Notes: a model not told the origin generated them from the sequence alone. 64,000 bases of DNA from Aureobasidium sp. EXF-3400 (GCA_024195585.1 SWBL01000028.1:124001-188000), one strand, 5' to 3'; positions 32,333-44,543 are shown, counted from the stretch's first letter. A program made the numbers and translations.

Positions 32333-33151
32333 ATGCCACCCCCCAAGACAGATCAGGCACCGGCCTCGACACCTAGCGCTCAGCGCTCGGCTCAGTCTGA
32401 TAAGATCCAGGCAATTCGCGAGTCTTCGTCCGAGATCACAAAGACCTTTGACAAATATGAACGCCTCCAGTATGTCCTTCTTCTTTTTTTCTTCACTCGT
32501 TCTGGTCGTAGCTGACATAACATATCCAGAGCCGAGGCCGCAGTCAAGAATCTCCAAGTGCTTCCCAGTACCGCAAACCTCGATGAGGCTAGAGCAGCAG
32601 CATTGGAAAACTCCACCATCGCCAAAGAGTTACGAAGAGAAAAAGAGAAGCAGGACCGAGAGCTGGACTCGATCGCTCAAGATCTGAACGGCTGGCAGAC
32701 CCGTGTGCAAGAGAAGGGAGCCTTGTCTTCCAACGAAACGGCGAGAGATCTTATGCAGACGGCTTTGACTGCAGCAATCGAACTGCTCATGGAGAATCCA
32801 AAGTACCTCACTAATACTCACCGCGAAAACCTGGCTAGTTTGGGTGTCATGATCGATGATGGACGTTTGTCGGCTGCCAATTCTTCCCTCGAATCCATCA
32901 GAACAACTTTGGGTCTTGATGTCGGTGCAGAGGACTCTGCTGTACAGGAAAACCTCTCCAATCTGCGTGGTCATGAAGCTACAGTGGTTTTAGCCAGAGA
33001 AAAAATCAACATCAGTCAGGACGATGGTGACATTCTTGCCGCCATCGACAAATTGAAGAGCGATCTGTCCACGGCCAATTCGACAGCTAGCACTCGCAAA
33101 GTCTTGGGCATCAACAACAAAACCGGCAGGGATGTCATTGGAGATATCTGA
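32333..33151 (+). CDS. Truncated paralogue of the giant coiled-coil protein
   Basis: Two exons, 32333-32469 and 32530-33151, are joined across a 60-nt phase-2 intron at the same position as in the 21.1-kb gene, giving 252 residues. The N-terminus (IQAIRESSSEITKTFDKYER) and the segment ETARDLMQTALTAAIELLME, LTNTHRENLASLGV align with the large protein (LARDLVVLSATAAIELLIEN, LTQTHHNSLATLGV). It then carries only about three repeat units, such as DGDILAAIDKLKSDL. The TGA at 33149-33151 interrupts a frame that stays open to 33358 and still encodes another repeat-like unit (VREAKVQFRVTVADNDTSTA) before merging with 3'-flank sequence. It is either a short functional relative or a decaying copy. Confidence 0.7.
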
Positions 33152-33358
33152 GATTTGAAAAAGCGTGGCGACGAATACATGGCTACCGTCAGAGAAGCAA
33201 AGGTCCAGTTTAGGGTCACAGTCGCGGACAATGACACATCCACCGCAGTTGATATTTCTTACTTAGAGTATTCACTGGGGTCCATGTGTCCAAAGGACGA
33301 ATATGTATGTGGGAAGAGAGCTTTGAAAAGGAATGAGGGACAAGAGATTGAAGAATAG
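33152..33358 (+). pseudogene. In-frame continuation after the TGA
   Basis: After TGA 33149-33151, 68 further sense codons remain in the same frame. The first ~35 match the repeat pattern of the giant coiled-coil gene. From 33268 the DNA (CACTGGGGTCCATGTGTCC) is identical to the 3' flank of that gene at about 27130, which marks a large internal deletion relative to the parent. Confidence 0.6.
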
Positions 33359-33472
33359 AAGAGAGACTGATCATTCCAACGTTTCTTTCCACTAAGCACG
33401 AAACACAAAATTTCTCATCACCGAAGTAAACCGTGCCAGACTCGGATAGCGTGTGCTCTGTGGATGTTCAAC

Positions 33473-34428
33473 TCAAGATCTTCTGGGTAACTTGCGATAT
33501 GTAGACGGATCGGGCTTTGGTATGCCCTTTTGACCAGCGTTACATGCTGTTGTAGCTCATCAGTAGTCTTTCTTTGGCATGACTAGCAATGGACTTACTC
33601 ATCTCCCACTCTTGCTCACTCGGGTGCTCATGGTAATCGCAAGCGCGGTAACAGCAACTGCATATGCTAGAAAGGGTTCTGATGCTATTGACCAAAGTGC
33701 GAAACTCTTCTGGAGTCTCGTTTGCCAGCCGGTAGGCGTGTGAGGAATAGGGATCCGCATGGTTGCTTACGTGATGCGCCCATATCCCACCCAACCATTG
33801 GTAGAGTGGCGAGATTGGAGGGAGGTGCAAGAGGTAGCCTTCAAACTTGCAAGTAAGCAACCTACGATTGGCGTTATCTCCGTATTTGTCGAGTACAAGC
33901 GTCGTCATGATGGTACGACGTAGAGCTGGGAAGTCGTAGTAATCGGCAAAGGCGTAGATGCGGACAAGTTGTTCCAGTCCTATCTTGTCCCACCGGAATG
34001 TCAAGCGACCATCACGCAACCACGTCTTGAAAGCATGCATGTCCACAGCACAAATATCCATGTCGAAGATCTTTTGTGTGCTTTCCGAGAATCCACTGTG
34101 GAAGGCTGCCCGGTAGTATGGCGACAGGCGGCTGAGCAAGGCTTTGTTGATGTCCACAAAAGCCTCGCCGGGGAGGCCAGGATGTGGTATGCGGATCTTG
34201 ACAGCCTCAGGGGCCTCGGTACAAATTTGTCTTATCAGACATTAGCATCTCCTCTGACGATTGACATGGCCATCCGTGGTACCTGACTTGTTCCCGATTC
34301 CAGCAGCGCATTATCAGCGTTGATGTGACCTGAACAGGTGTTCCATATTCAGAAGGGCTAGACGCATCGAGTGGTGCGATTGAAGCGCTATCTAGTGATC
34401 CTCGAGCAGAGTCGTGACCAACTTCCAT
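33473..34428 (-). CDS. BTB/POZ-domain protein, set A
   Basis: Three exons, 34283-34428, 33599-34230 and 33473-33546, have two 52-nt introns in phases 2 and 1; the first has a TGCTAAT branch point. The product is 283 residues. After a Ser-rich N-terminus (MEVGHDSARGSLDSASIAPL) the BTB core reads VDINKALLSRLSPYYRAAF, FDMDICAVDMHAFKTW and IYAFADYYDFPALRRTI. The set-specific motif CSCCYRACDYHEH followed by EW sits directly before the last intron, and the last exon begins Thr-Cys. These shared intron positions link it to the genes at 9.7 and 56.9 kb. Function unknown; a cullin-3 adaptor role is possible from the family. Confidence 0.8.
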
Positions 34429-34933
34429 GGTGTCGGGCTTGAGATCGGCTTGGTTGTTGTTTTGAGAAACGTGATGCGCAGATGATCTTCAATATCGAGA
34501 CTCGATCAAGTGCGCTCGGCTGACGGGAAGAAGTGGAGGAACTAAGTACGGAAGTCAGAAGTGAATAATTGCATGCGTGTTGGATGGCTTTTGAATGTCG
34601 ATGTGATGGAATTCCTCTCTCACATGGCAACAAAGGGTGCATAAGCACTGCTAAAATGCACAGATCTCTTTTGGATACGAGTGTGGCCACGCAAACACTT
34701 TATACAACCTCTCTCTCCATGGGAGCTTCCCTTTTCCAGAAACTATCATGCATTTCTACAGTCAATCACACTATTGTCTCACATAGGAAGGAGCACGTAC
34801 TCTAAAGACCCCATGATTTGTACAAGCAATATTAATTATTCCTTCGTATGATACAGAAGTCTATGCATGCTATGAACACCACTTTCTTCTCCAGCAATAG
34901 CAAGCCACCTTACTCCCATCTCAGCTCAAACTA
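34429..34933. other. intergenic region
   Basis: Upstream of the BTB gene and downstream of TFC3. No gene or repeat recognised. Confidence 0.4.
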
Positions 34934-37900
34934 CTATTCATTAGCGAATGCCAACCACCACCACTCTGACACAACCCAGCCGTCTGCTTCGGGACCATTA
35001 TCACCACCGAATTCCAGCTTCTTTGCCAAGCCTGCATTTTCAGCCCACGACAAGAACATCTCCAGCTCCCAATTCCAAAGCTTACCCTTGTAGGCACCTT
35101 TGCTGATCTCATCGATCTTGAGACCAGGTCTGAAAGCCAGAAGCCAAAGAGTCGCCATGACGGTCATCTCCCAATAGACCTTGATGAGATTGCCGTGGAT
35201 ATCAGTCCATAGAGGAAGACGAGGGCCAAGTTCACCAGGGAATTGCTTCGAGAGTGGAGGTGCGGGGATGGGCGCAATGGGTATACCTTGGATGTACGTA
35301 GATGTCGGGTGAAGCTCGAGAAGGAAGTGAAGACGTGACTTGTCCATGTGCACTGTCTTGTAATTGCCTTCCGTGAAACCCCATTTGGTAAGGCGAGGAT
35401 AAGGAGCGCCCATAGTATGGTTCGTCTCAGGCAGAAGTGGCACCACCTTGGCACGACCAGCAGCAATCAAGTTTGTCATGGCAGTCATCTCGGAGTCAGA
35501 GGCTTGGTAACTGATAGTAAGCTTACCATCTTTGGCAAACGCTTCATCAATGGTCTTCTTGGCTGCTGCAGTCTTCTTGAGGTAGCGAACATCCCATTGA
35601 CGTTTGAACATTGTCAAGACAGAATCGGAAATGTCGTAGTTGCGACCAGGAATCTGGCGGCCCTTGTTCTCCATACGGATGATCTTGGCTCCAAGCAGAT
35701 GGTCGAGTGCTTGAGGGAGTTGCTCCTCGATCTTGATGAGCTTCTCGTGAGCTTGATTGCTATCGTAGACTGGATCTGGGGTGATGACGTTGGCGCGAAC
35801 CCATGACAAAGCCAGCATGAGATCATCATCGTCTTGAACCGGCTCAGCAGCTCCTGCAAGTGGACGAGCGAAGGTCCAACTGTTTGCCAACTCTTCTCTG
35901 CGCAGATGTGTAACGTTGGCGACCCAGAAGTCTTCTCTCGGTATGTTATAGACCTCCGTAGCATGTCTGACGTCGAAGCGCTTATCCAAGGTTTGTCGAC
36001 TCTTGGGAAGCTCTGGCAGCCCGTTCAGGGGGTTTGTCTGAGCAAGTCTTCTCTCTGCCCATTCAACGATACCCAGCCAGTCGTACTTTTCTGGTTCCAC
36101 AAAGTCAATACCAGGTACTTCGCCGTTTTCGTAAGCTTCGAGGAACAGTTTCTGGAATTCGACCTGCAGCTTGTCAGCCGTACCACCGAGCTTAGGTCTG
36201 AGGAAGACCCAACGATGACGACAGTAGTTAGGATCGAATTTGTAGTGGAAGACTTGGTGCACAAGACCCCAGTTGACAATCTGTTCCAAGCCTCCAGTAA
36301 GGGTCTTGACAACCACGACGGCATAGATGAGGCGCTGCTCTTCTTTCTCGGACATGGAGAAGATACCAGTCCTGCTGGAACGAGGCAAAATTGCCTTGGC
36401 ACCGTAAGACTTGTACTCTGGCTGAGGTCTAGGTGCTGGACGTGGTCTTGCTGAGTGCAATCTAGGAAGCCTGGTGACTCCCACAGCTGCAAATCGTGGC
36501 ACTTCGTACCCAACATGTGGACTCTCTGACGGTAGCTCAAGCAGCGTGGCTTCCTCTCCAGCTTGCTTGAAAATATCTGCAAGGGATCTCGGAATCTGCA
36601 TCTGCTGTCCAACAAACCCATACTGTGATTGTTGGCTCGATGTAGTGATGACGACAGGATCAGTCGAGAAAGTTCCCGATTGACGGTGGAAACGCTGGTA
36701 AGGAGCAGTCATCGACAAAGCGTCAATAACGCTGAATGTGCCTGCTTGCTTCTGGTGCAGCATCTGGACGAGAGAGGGCTCTTGTGGAAGTTGGAATCTG
36801 ACTTTGGGAGCAGTGGGTACTTCTCTCTGAGGGACGGTAGGAATCAGTTGCGGCTTCAAGACACCAAAGTCAGCGGCTGCAACTGCGTCACGACTGTTCT
36901 GTTCGGCTTCAAGTTGAGCATCCCTTCCAGTCGTCGTGAGTAGACCAAGAGCACGTCTAGGGACGATCTGGTCTTCTGCGCCCCAGCGTTGCAACTTGGC
37001 AAGTCTTCCTCTGCCGCGTGGACCTCTATCAACAACTGCCCTAGAAGGATCGTGTTGATAAGAGTCGAGCTGGAAATCCGTTGTCAGGGCAGCCACAGCA
37101 TTATCAATATTCTCTTCCATCTGTGCTTGGAAGTATCTCTGTTGGCGTCGTTCTTCTTCTTCACGTCTGTGTCTTCTGGCTGTAACTCCCTTTTTCATTC
37201 TGGCTTCTGTCATGCCGAGTTGAACTTTTTGAGGTCCTTGAATGCGGGTGACAACAGCGGTAGGATCGTAGATGAAAGAGCTGTTGGGATTGTGCACATC
37301 TTGCATGCCCTTGCCACCTCTGAGATCATTTTCTATGCGAAGACGGAGCTCGGGCAAGACCTCAATGCCCTCAGGAACATATGTCATTGGATGACACTCA
37401 ATGATTTTTTGCTTGAGTGCGTTTGCCTCTGCAGATTCCAGGTCGATGTGTGGCTCCATGACAAGCGTTTTGGTGAAGATTTTTCCTTCCGCTGTCGAGA
37501 ACGAAAAGGGTTCTTTCTTCAGTCTACCCTCTTCGATCAGCCCAGCAAGAACTCTGTCCAGGGTATGACGGTCAGGTCGACGTTGAAACTCTCTATCCCA
37601 GGCTGTGACGAATGGATAGTAGAGCTCCCTGTCTCCACCGAACATGCCGCCGTTACGTTGAACAATCTCTACGATCACCCTGTTACGGTTGTAGCTGACA
37701 ATGCCACCAGAGCGGCCAACGCCGACTTTGGAAGGGCCTTTAGCGCGAGAAGCGAAGCGAGCTGCAGTTGCAGCGGATCTGGCTTCTGTCTTGGCGAATG
37801 GGTTGTATATGGCGGGCGTGCTTGGTGAGCCGTCTTTCTCGGCCACCTCTTCCACCGGAACCGGTGCATCAGGACGTTTCGAGGCTCTGCGGAAGAAAGG

Positions 37901-40900
37901 CTCCAGGATTCTTTGTGAGTCTGTAACATGAGTGATCTGCATTTGCGGTGACTCGGTTGGTGGTGAAGTCATTTCTTTCTCTTCTGGTTCAGGTGCCTTG
38001 ACTGGAGTAGTCATCGCGGGATCCTCCGGTTCGGCAATTTCGGCTGCGTCTGCGTCTACCATTTCCAGATCATTGTCCACCGCACCGGTAGAGGCCTGAG
38101 GTTCTTCTGTAGCATGTCTCGATCCTTCATCCGGCTCAGAAGGAACACTGTCAGCTTGTTGGAGTAGTAATTCTACCGCCGTATGATCTTCCGGCGACAT
38201 GTCAGATAAACCTGCAACAGATGCAGAAGCATTGAAGGAGAGCTGGGAGACAGCAGAAGATGGCGTTTCTGGAACCGGCACGGCTCTTCTCGATACTGAG
38301 GGTGTACTAGGAGGTGACTCTGTGGTCTGTGCGTTGTACGCTTCCTCAAGCTCGGTAAGAGGTCTCCACTTGCCATCGTCGGCAGATTGCTCAACAGCAC
38401 GCTTCTTCGCTACTTTTTGGCGCAGTGGCTCGTAGGCCTTTCGTTTGCCCTGTCTCTGGACCTGAATTCTTCGGCCTCTCTTGATGATTATGTTGCCTTT
38501 GGGTCCCTCAGGCTCCGCAGGTACGGAAGGCTCGGCGGCGACAGAGATTTCCGGGTTCATGGTGGTCCACTTGGGCGTATCGTCTGATTGAACTGCTTCG
38601 CTGTGGTCCATCATGGACACAGATGCAGGCGTGCCAGGTTGTGAAATGGCGGAGACCGGCTCAGGTGTGCCCACTGACAAACGCTGTTGGTCTTCTTTCT
38701 TAAACCATGGCAGAGACTTCAGTCTGTCAGATTTGAAGACTGCGATGAGATACCTCGAAGGTCGACCCTTTGATTGGACAATGTTGGTCTTCTTTTGGCC
38801 TGATCCCGGAGGATTGATATAGACGCCGGGCTTGGCCAAGTTGAGAATCTCGGCCTCGAGCTCGGCCACACGCTTAGCAAGCTCTGGGTTGGCGGGTGTC
38901 GTCTCAGTGGGCAAGGCTCCAGACTTCTCCGGAGCTTGTAAATCAAGATTGCCGGATGTTTGCGCCGACTCTACGACGCCATCTTCGCTGGATTGCTGTA
39001 CAGGTTGTTGTGCGAGCAGCTCATCAGATGGCGATGTTGTGACGTTGGGTACCCCCTCGGATGCTTGCAAACTGGCTCGATCTGACATTGTAGGCGGCAA
39101 AGACTCTGTCACTGGAGCTGAGCTTTGGAGAGACGTTTCACAAGTACTCTCTTTACTCTTGACAGGTCTACCACGCTTTCTGGGCGGTGCCTTTTTGACA
39201 CTCAGCCCAAGCTCTGCTCTCGCCTTCGAGACGGCAAGTTTGTGGGACCTGATCTTCCACTCATTGAGCTCAGCTTCGACACGTTTCGGGTTCATCTTGA
39301 ACATGATTTTGAAGGTCTTCTTTTTGATCGTTGATGGTCGAGCAGTGGCGGGAGTGGGTTTTTCTTTGTCTTCGGCCGACTCAACTGGAGGTGCGGCTGA
39401 TGAGGGGGCCTCGGACGTACTGACTTTCTTTCTGGGTGTCTTCAAGGTATTCAAGCTTGAGAGTGGATTCGCAGTACTGAATGCTTTCTTCTCCCACAAA
39501 GGTCTCCTCGGCTTGGCTTTCGATCTAACAAGGACGTTTTTGCAGGCGGCGATGTTGTGAGAGCCATCATGACCTACCATAGTCGACGGTTTGACTTTGG
39601 GAAAGCCCCAATCATCGAGATCGGGCTCTCTTTGTATCTCTGTCTCTTGGATGTCGATTGCGTCCCAATTGGCCTCACCATTGGCCACCATCTTCTGAAA
39701 GTTGTGATAGCTTCGGAAAACATAGTGTGATATTCTATGCAGTTGTGAGGTATCTCTGACAATGGCGAGATGGCGAAGGTGGAGAGGTTGTGATACGGTC
39801 CAGACATCGGAGAGCCTGCCCATAATCTCGTCAAGTGGGCGTCGCCAGAAAGGACCAAGTCCGAAGTTGGCAAGGTCCATGGTACTCAGGCCTTTGGTTC
39901 CAGCACGGTCGATGATCTGAAAGAAGAATTGTGTGTGATGCATGTCTGGTCGCCATTGAGGAGGTACACGTCTTGTGATTTCAGTCATCTTTCCAAGTCC
40001 ATCCAAAGCCGCGGCATCGATCTCGACATAGTCATCATCTTCGTCAGCATCGGCTTCTGCATCGGACTCCTGATCCTCAACAGCTTTGCCAACCTTGCCG
40101 ACTCTGATGGTAGATGTAAAAGCTTCCAGGTCCTTGTCGATAGGTTCACGCATCAGCTTGATGCATCGAACCCAAAACACATTTTCCGGGTCGTGTTCAG
40201 TTTTCTCAGCATCGACTTTCTCAGTTGGGGCATCAGGGTTGATCTCGTATCGATGTTCGTAAGCTGGGGTGGCTCCTTCCTGTTGCTTCTTTGCCTGTCT
40301 AGGGCGTGCACCTTCCAGACGAGCGCGAAGTCTTTGAACACAACCAGCCTTCTCCAGCCTCTTGATACATCGGTGAAGTGCTCTGGTTTCCCAACGCGAA
40401 CCATGGATACCCATCTCCTTGCGCAAGTCTTCATATGCAATGAGGCCATCATGCTTCTTCAGAGTGGTCATGACTTCGCTGAACCATTGCTCATAGTTGA
40501 TCATGCGCCGAGTACCACCCTCGCCTTTGCCGGCCTTTGCTTTTATCGTGTAGAATGTGGTGGACGGCTCGAGCACCAATTTCTTGAGACGAAGCAGACT
40601 TGTCTTGATGCCGCCACCCAAACACATCTCCTTGGTGATGTATCCTTTCGTGGCGAGCGAGTCGGTACGCTTTGGCACTGAACGTTTGTCTTGACCTGTA
40701 ATCCTGGTAACATCTGGTTGAAGTACACCCTCACGACCAGCAGCTGCGATGACCTGAAGACAGTGGAACTCGAGTTTCGGAATGCGCTTCCAGTCGACAT
40801 CATGGTCGGTAAGAGCGTGCCATACTCGGTGTTCAGTAGTGTACAATCTCTCCTTGGCATGAGCAGCAAAGACAGGAGCAAGTGGGTTTGATGGGTTGGT

Positions 40901-41383
40901 GTCAGCGAGCCTTCCGTACGGGTCTTCCGCAGCAGAAGCAGCCTGTGAGACGGTGACATCAGGGTGGTCGATAAGCCAAGTCCAGAGTTTTTCGAGATGT
41001 TGCGGATCTGACGCTTGAGATTTGGCATCGGTGTTTGCACCAGGCGGTTTCAACGAGAAGAGGAGATCTCCATTGTCGCCGTTATCTTCATCTCCATCTT
41101 TACTGTCAGCCTCTTCGACGGCATTGTTGTTGTTATTAAATTCAATAAAAGCTGAGCTCAGTCCGGTGATGGTGAATCCTATATTGCGTTATGAAATTAG
41201 TACGTGATGACATAAATTTCCATGCATTAAAGTCGAATAATTCATTTGCGTCTCCACCAGAAAAGAGATCCGACCACACAAAGCGAGCGAACGCGACAAG
41301 TGAAAGACAAACGTACCGATATCACCAGAAAGGGCGACTTGAAACAGCAGATGCTCAAGCAAGACATCTGAGCCAGTAGCCAT
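34934..41383 (-). CDS. TFC3: TFIIIC B-block binding subunit (tau138)
   Basis: The largest TFIIIC subunit binds the B-box of tRNA and other Pol III genes and recruits TFIIIB. A 67-nt first exon (41317-41383, MATGSDVLLEHLLFQVALSGDI) is joined across a 138-nt intron (GTACGT to ATAG, phase 1) to 34934-41178 (GFTITGLSSAFIEF...), giving 2103 residues. The B-block-binding winged helix lies near residues 110-200 (YTTEHRVWHALTDHDVDWKR, FHCLQVIAAAGREGVLQPDV, ITGQDKRSVPKRTDSLATKG). The middle is long and disordered with basic patches (IIIKRGRRIQVQRQGKRK). The C-terminal third is ordered, with WGLVHQVFHYKFDPNYCRHR and further winged-helix-like segments. The size agrees with other filamentous-fungal orthologues. 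Confidence 0.92.
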
Positions 41384-41924
41384 AGCTGGGCATGACTTTC
41401 TGATGGGACGGACCAAATGCGGATGAAGGGAAAAAGATGGCAGATGTGGATGCGCAAGGCGAGATTCGAACCTGCGCGGCGGAAGTGGATGAACGATTTT
41501 CGCAGCTTGCAGCTGTGAGTGTTGGGAACGGGGTTGAGCTTGGTTGGTCTGTGCGTCAGAATCAACGACGCGAGACGACGCGACGGAGACCACCCAACAC
41601 CTTCACACAGCATCCATACTCGATTGTGGTCGGGCTTACACCTTTTGTAGTCCTGACTAGTCTGATTATGTATGATTGAAAGGAAAACAGAGATCATTTT
41701 TTCTTGACCGATGATGACTAGTATACAATCATGAGCTATCTGCATTTATATGTACTATGTACGGCAGCACAAGTCTCGACCTTCTCAAGCTATACATTTG
41801 TCGCCTCTGCAGCTACCATTACAGCAAAGCCCAGTACTTCTCCTGCTCCATCGAATTTCCACAACGACCTCCAGCTCGACACATAACCTTTGTCATCCGC
41901 TTGTCATCTTCGATCTGTCCGTAT
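41384..41924. other. divergent 5'/3' spacer
   Basis: Promoter side of TFC3 and 3' flank of the next minus-strand gene. A minus-strand GTTCGAATC word at about 41465 resembles a B-box, but no tRNA can be folded around it. Confidence 0.4.
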
Positions 41925-44543
41925 CTAGACTGCCTGCTGCGACTCTTCGTCTTCTCTCGCAAACTCGAAAAGGGCCTTGAGTGCCTGGCTTTTTGTGAGG
42001 CTGACAGGTGGAGTGTCCACTGAGAGAATGGCGCTGAACTTGAATTCGATAGCGGCTTCCTCAGCGGGAGTCGCAGTGAGAGGGAAGTTGATGCAAAACC
42101 GGAAGAGTTGAAGACCTCCATCTAGATCCTCCCCAGAAGATATCAGCTTTGCGCGGGGACGACGTAAAAGCTCTCGGGCTTGGTCCACCGTAATGCTGCT
42201 ACTGCTCGGCTTCTGTGGTGCGCGTACCATCAATGCAACAGGGGCAGGTCGATGACGTTCCTGGGACGGTAGTACATGTCCCTGATGTACAGCTGACTGC
42301 TGAGGCATGGAACTTCCCATGGCAATTGTTTCCAACTCTCTTACGATGCAGTCACGCGATGGCAATGTAGGCGACATCTCTGATGATACTACCGGACACA
42401 ATTCGAGGGTCTGTGGACGAAACAGATGAGCGGGAAGGCTGGCGACCATCTGAAGCTGGAGCCCATGAGACGTGCTGTTGGCGAAACTTGAGACTTGGAC
42501 ACTCTGTAAAAGATGTTCGAGGACACTACTGACGACACGTTCGTCCTGGGGCTGTTTGGGAAGCGCCGGTGTGTTCGCAACTGTAAGGGGTGTCCTGGCT
42601 GATGCATCGAAATTGATCGTGGGCTCTGGATCTGCTATGTAAGCACGGGCGCTCTCTTGAATCATGGTGGTGATTTTGCGTTGTGTCTCCTGCTCCTGTA
42701 GCACCTCAGCAAGAGTTCGGGCGCCTCCGTCGCTTTGTCTGCATTGTATGCTTGGAGCAGGTCGCAGGTCTCTAGCGGATACAGGCTCACTGGAGGATGA
42801 GGGCTGTTCGGCTCGCGGAATGGCGTTCGACTGAGAACATCCAGGCGAAAATGGTCGCTTGAACCCTTCTGGACGATCCTCCAGCTGGATACCAGTCCCT
42901 GAGCTACGCTTCTGGAATCTACGCAGTTCAGGATACTGTAGCAGCATGAGGTAGGTGCCAGCAATGTAGACATCCCCCTGCTTGTTGTTTGCACGCGCGA
43001 GTTCTTGCATGTCGAAGAGAGTATCAAACAAGGGCCAAAAATATTCGACTCTTGCATGTTCGACTGACAGCGAACACGTTTGCCTGCCTGCGTCGACGGA
43101 AAACTCGCCATGAAAGTTGCCGTCGCGGTGGACTCTCTTGTACCATACACGCTCATACCTTTGAGCGCCTTCGGCCTTACGAGAGCCGACAAAAATTCTG
43201 TCGTTCTCCCACACGAAGTCAACATACTGAACGAATGCGAGGAGAGAGGCCTCTAAACCCCCGACTTCGACACCGTGAGCGCCTAGCAGATCGACAATCG
43301 TTTGGAGTGTAGCTTCGGGGGGTGTCCACTGGTATTCCTGGCAGTGGCTTCGATACAAATTCTCGACTGAGTGTTTCGTCGTGACAGGAGAAGACACAGT
43401 CTTAGATCCAATCCTCGGAAGGTAGCCATACGTTCGAGTCGGCAAACCCTCAGGCTTCGTGGCGACAAAAGAAGATACAGTCTCAGATACGATCCTCCGA
43501 AGGCGGCCTTGCTTTCGAGTCGGCAATTCATCAGGAGTGCTGGTAGCCTTGCGCTTCTGTCTGCGCATTTTCTCAAGTTCGGTGCTCGGTGAGTTTCTAG
43601 AGGAGACCGAGCCGGTAGGATCTGTACCATCGACAATCGACGAAGGATGAGACTGAGGTTCATCAATGCTACTAGTCGTACTGGTTGATGATGTGGCGTC
43701 GCTGGATTGATAAGCTCCATCGCTGCCGACATGAGTATCTGCATTCAACTCAGCCGAAGATGCCGATTGAAGTCTACTGCGGAGTCCAACCGCAGTGTTT
43801 TGGTCATCCGGAGGGTTCGCTACCAACAGTACTCCTTGCTGCCTCAACCACCCAGAGCCAGGTAGGAATGGAAGCTCTACCCGACCAGGCCTCAAAACAG
43901 AATCATCGGAACCGTTGGGGTCTGGAATGCCGCGCATGTATGTGAATCTTCGTAGTATCTCATGAACCCCTGTGAGATACAAGTTCTGAGGGTCTCTTGA
44001 GAGGTTGGTCAGATCGAAGAGTTTTGTAAATGGTAGCCAGACTTTGTCTTTGTCAACCCTGTCTCTGAGCTCCTCGGGTTTGAAGACAGTCTTCTCAGAC
44101 CCGTAGCAGAACTCGATTGACCGTCCCCTTACAGAGTAGACTGGGCGATACCAGACACAAAGGACACCCTCCTCGAACCTCTTTCTGCCGAGCAAGACCC
44201 AACCATTCACCCATACAAAGTCGAGATGCTGCACGAAGGCAAAAAGGCCTGCTTCGCAGTTGCGCTGCTTCCGTACAGTGTCGACTTTGGTGAGCATCAT
44301 CAGCTCGTCTCTGATGGCATCTGTAGGCGCCCAACCAGCTTCCTCACACAGGTCGTCGAACCTTCCACGGAAAGATTCCTTGATGTCCATAGATTGTCGC
44401 CTGGTGTCGTCTAGGATGGAGGGAAACCTCACATACTTCAGACGCGGCTGTTTTGCTTGGGCGACACGGCGAGCTTTTTGTCGTGTGGTCATTGGCGGAA
44501 GTGAAGCTGAAGAAGAACGCGAACTCGATGCATTGGAAGCCAT
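41925..44543 (-). CDS. Two-copy unknown-domain protein
   Basis: A single exon of 872 residues, starting MASNASSSRSSSAS. Residues about 58-232 and 396-570 are two diverged copies of one domain: (F/Y)xxxCxExxWxP, LxAFVQxxDFVWxN, G-(S/R)-(R/K), VWYx(P/R)V, FWPLFDxLFD or LPFTKLFDL, and a closing LPFLPGSGW / RPFSPGCSQ. A third copy is in the gene at 58.5 kb. Between the copies (339-391) are two tandem ~27-residue repeats (LPTRKQGRLRRIVSETVSSF and LPTRTYGYLPRIGSKTVSS). The C-terminal ~150 residues form another small domain (LFRFCINFPLTATPAEEAAI). Nuclear-type basic runs (RQKRKATS) are present. I do not recognise the family and infer no function. Confidence 0.75.
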   Translation of the reverse strand: MASNASSSRSSSASLPPMTTRQKARRVAQAKQPRLKYVRFPSILDDTRRQSMDIKESFRGRFDDLCEEAGWAPTDAIRDELMMLTKVDTVRKQRNCEAGLFAFVQHLDFVWVNGWVLLGRKRFEEGVLCVWYRPVYSVRGRSIEFCYGSEKTVFKPEELRDRVDKDKVWLPFTKLFDLTNLSRDPQNLYLTGVHEILRRFTYMRGIPDPNGSDDSVLRPGRVELPFLPGSGWLRQQGVLLVANPPDDQNTAVGLRSRLQSASSAELNADTHVGSDGAYQSSDATSSTSTTSSIDEPQSHPSSIVDGTDPTGSVSSRNSPSTELEKMRRQKRKATSTPDELPTRKQGRLRRIVSETVSSFVATKPEGLPTRTYGYLPRIGSKTVSSPVTTKHSVENLYRSHCQEYQWTPPEATLQTIVDLLGAHGVEVGGLEASLLAFVQYVDFVWENDRIFVGSRKAEGAQRYERVWYKRVHRDGNFHGEFSVDAGRQTCSLSVEHARVEYFWPLFDTLFDMQELARANNKQGDVYIAGTYLMLLQYPELRRFQKRSSGTGIQLEDRPEGFKRPFSPGCSQSNAIPRAEQPSSSSEPVSARDLRPAPSIQCRQSDGGARTLAEVLQEQETQRKITTMIQESARAYIADPEPTINFDASARTPLTVANTPALPKQPQDERVVSSVLEHLLQSVQVSSFANSTSHGLQLQMVASLPAHLFRPQTLELCPVVSSEMSPTLPSRDCIVRELETIAMGSSMPQQSAVHQGHVLPSQERHRPAPVALMVRAPQKPSSSSITVDQARELLRRPRAKLISSGEDLDGGLQLFRFCINFPLTATPAEEAAIEFKFSAILSVDTPPVSLTKSQALKALFEFAREDEESQQAV

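Noticed and set aside
41439..41480. Possible tRNA (GTTCGAATC on the minus strand)
   Set aside because: The five-base stem around the loop does not pair, and no A-box is found at a suitable distance upstream.
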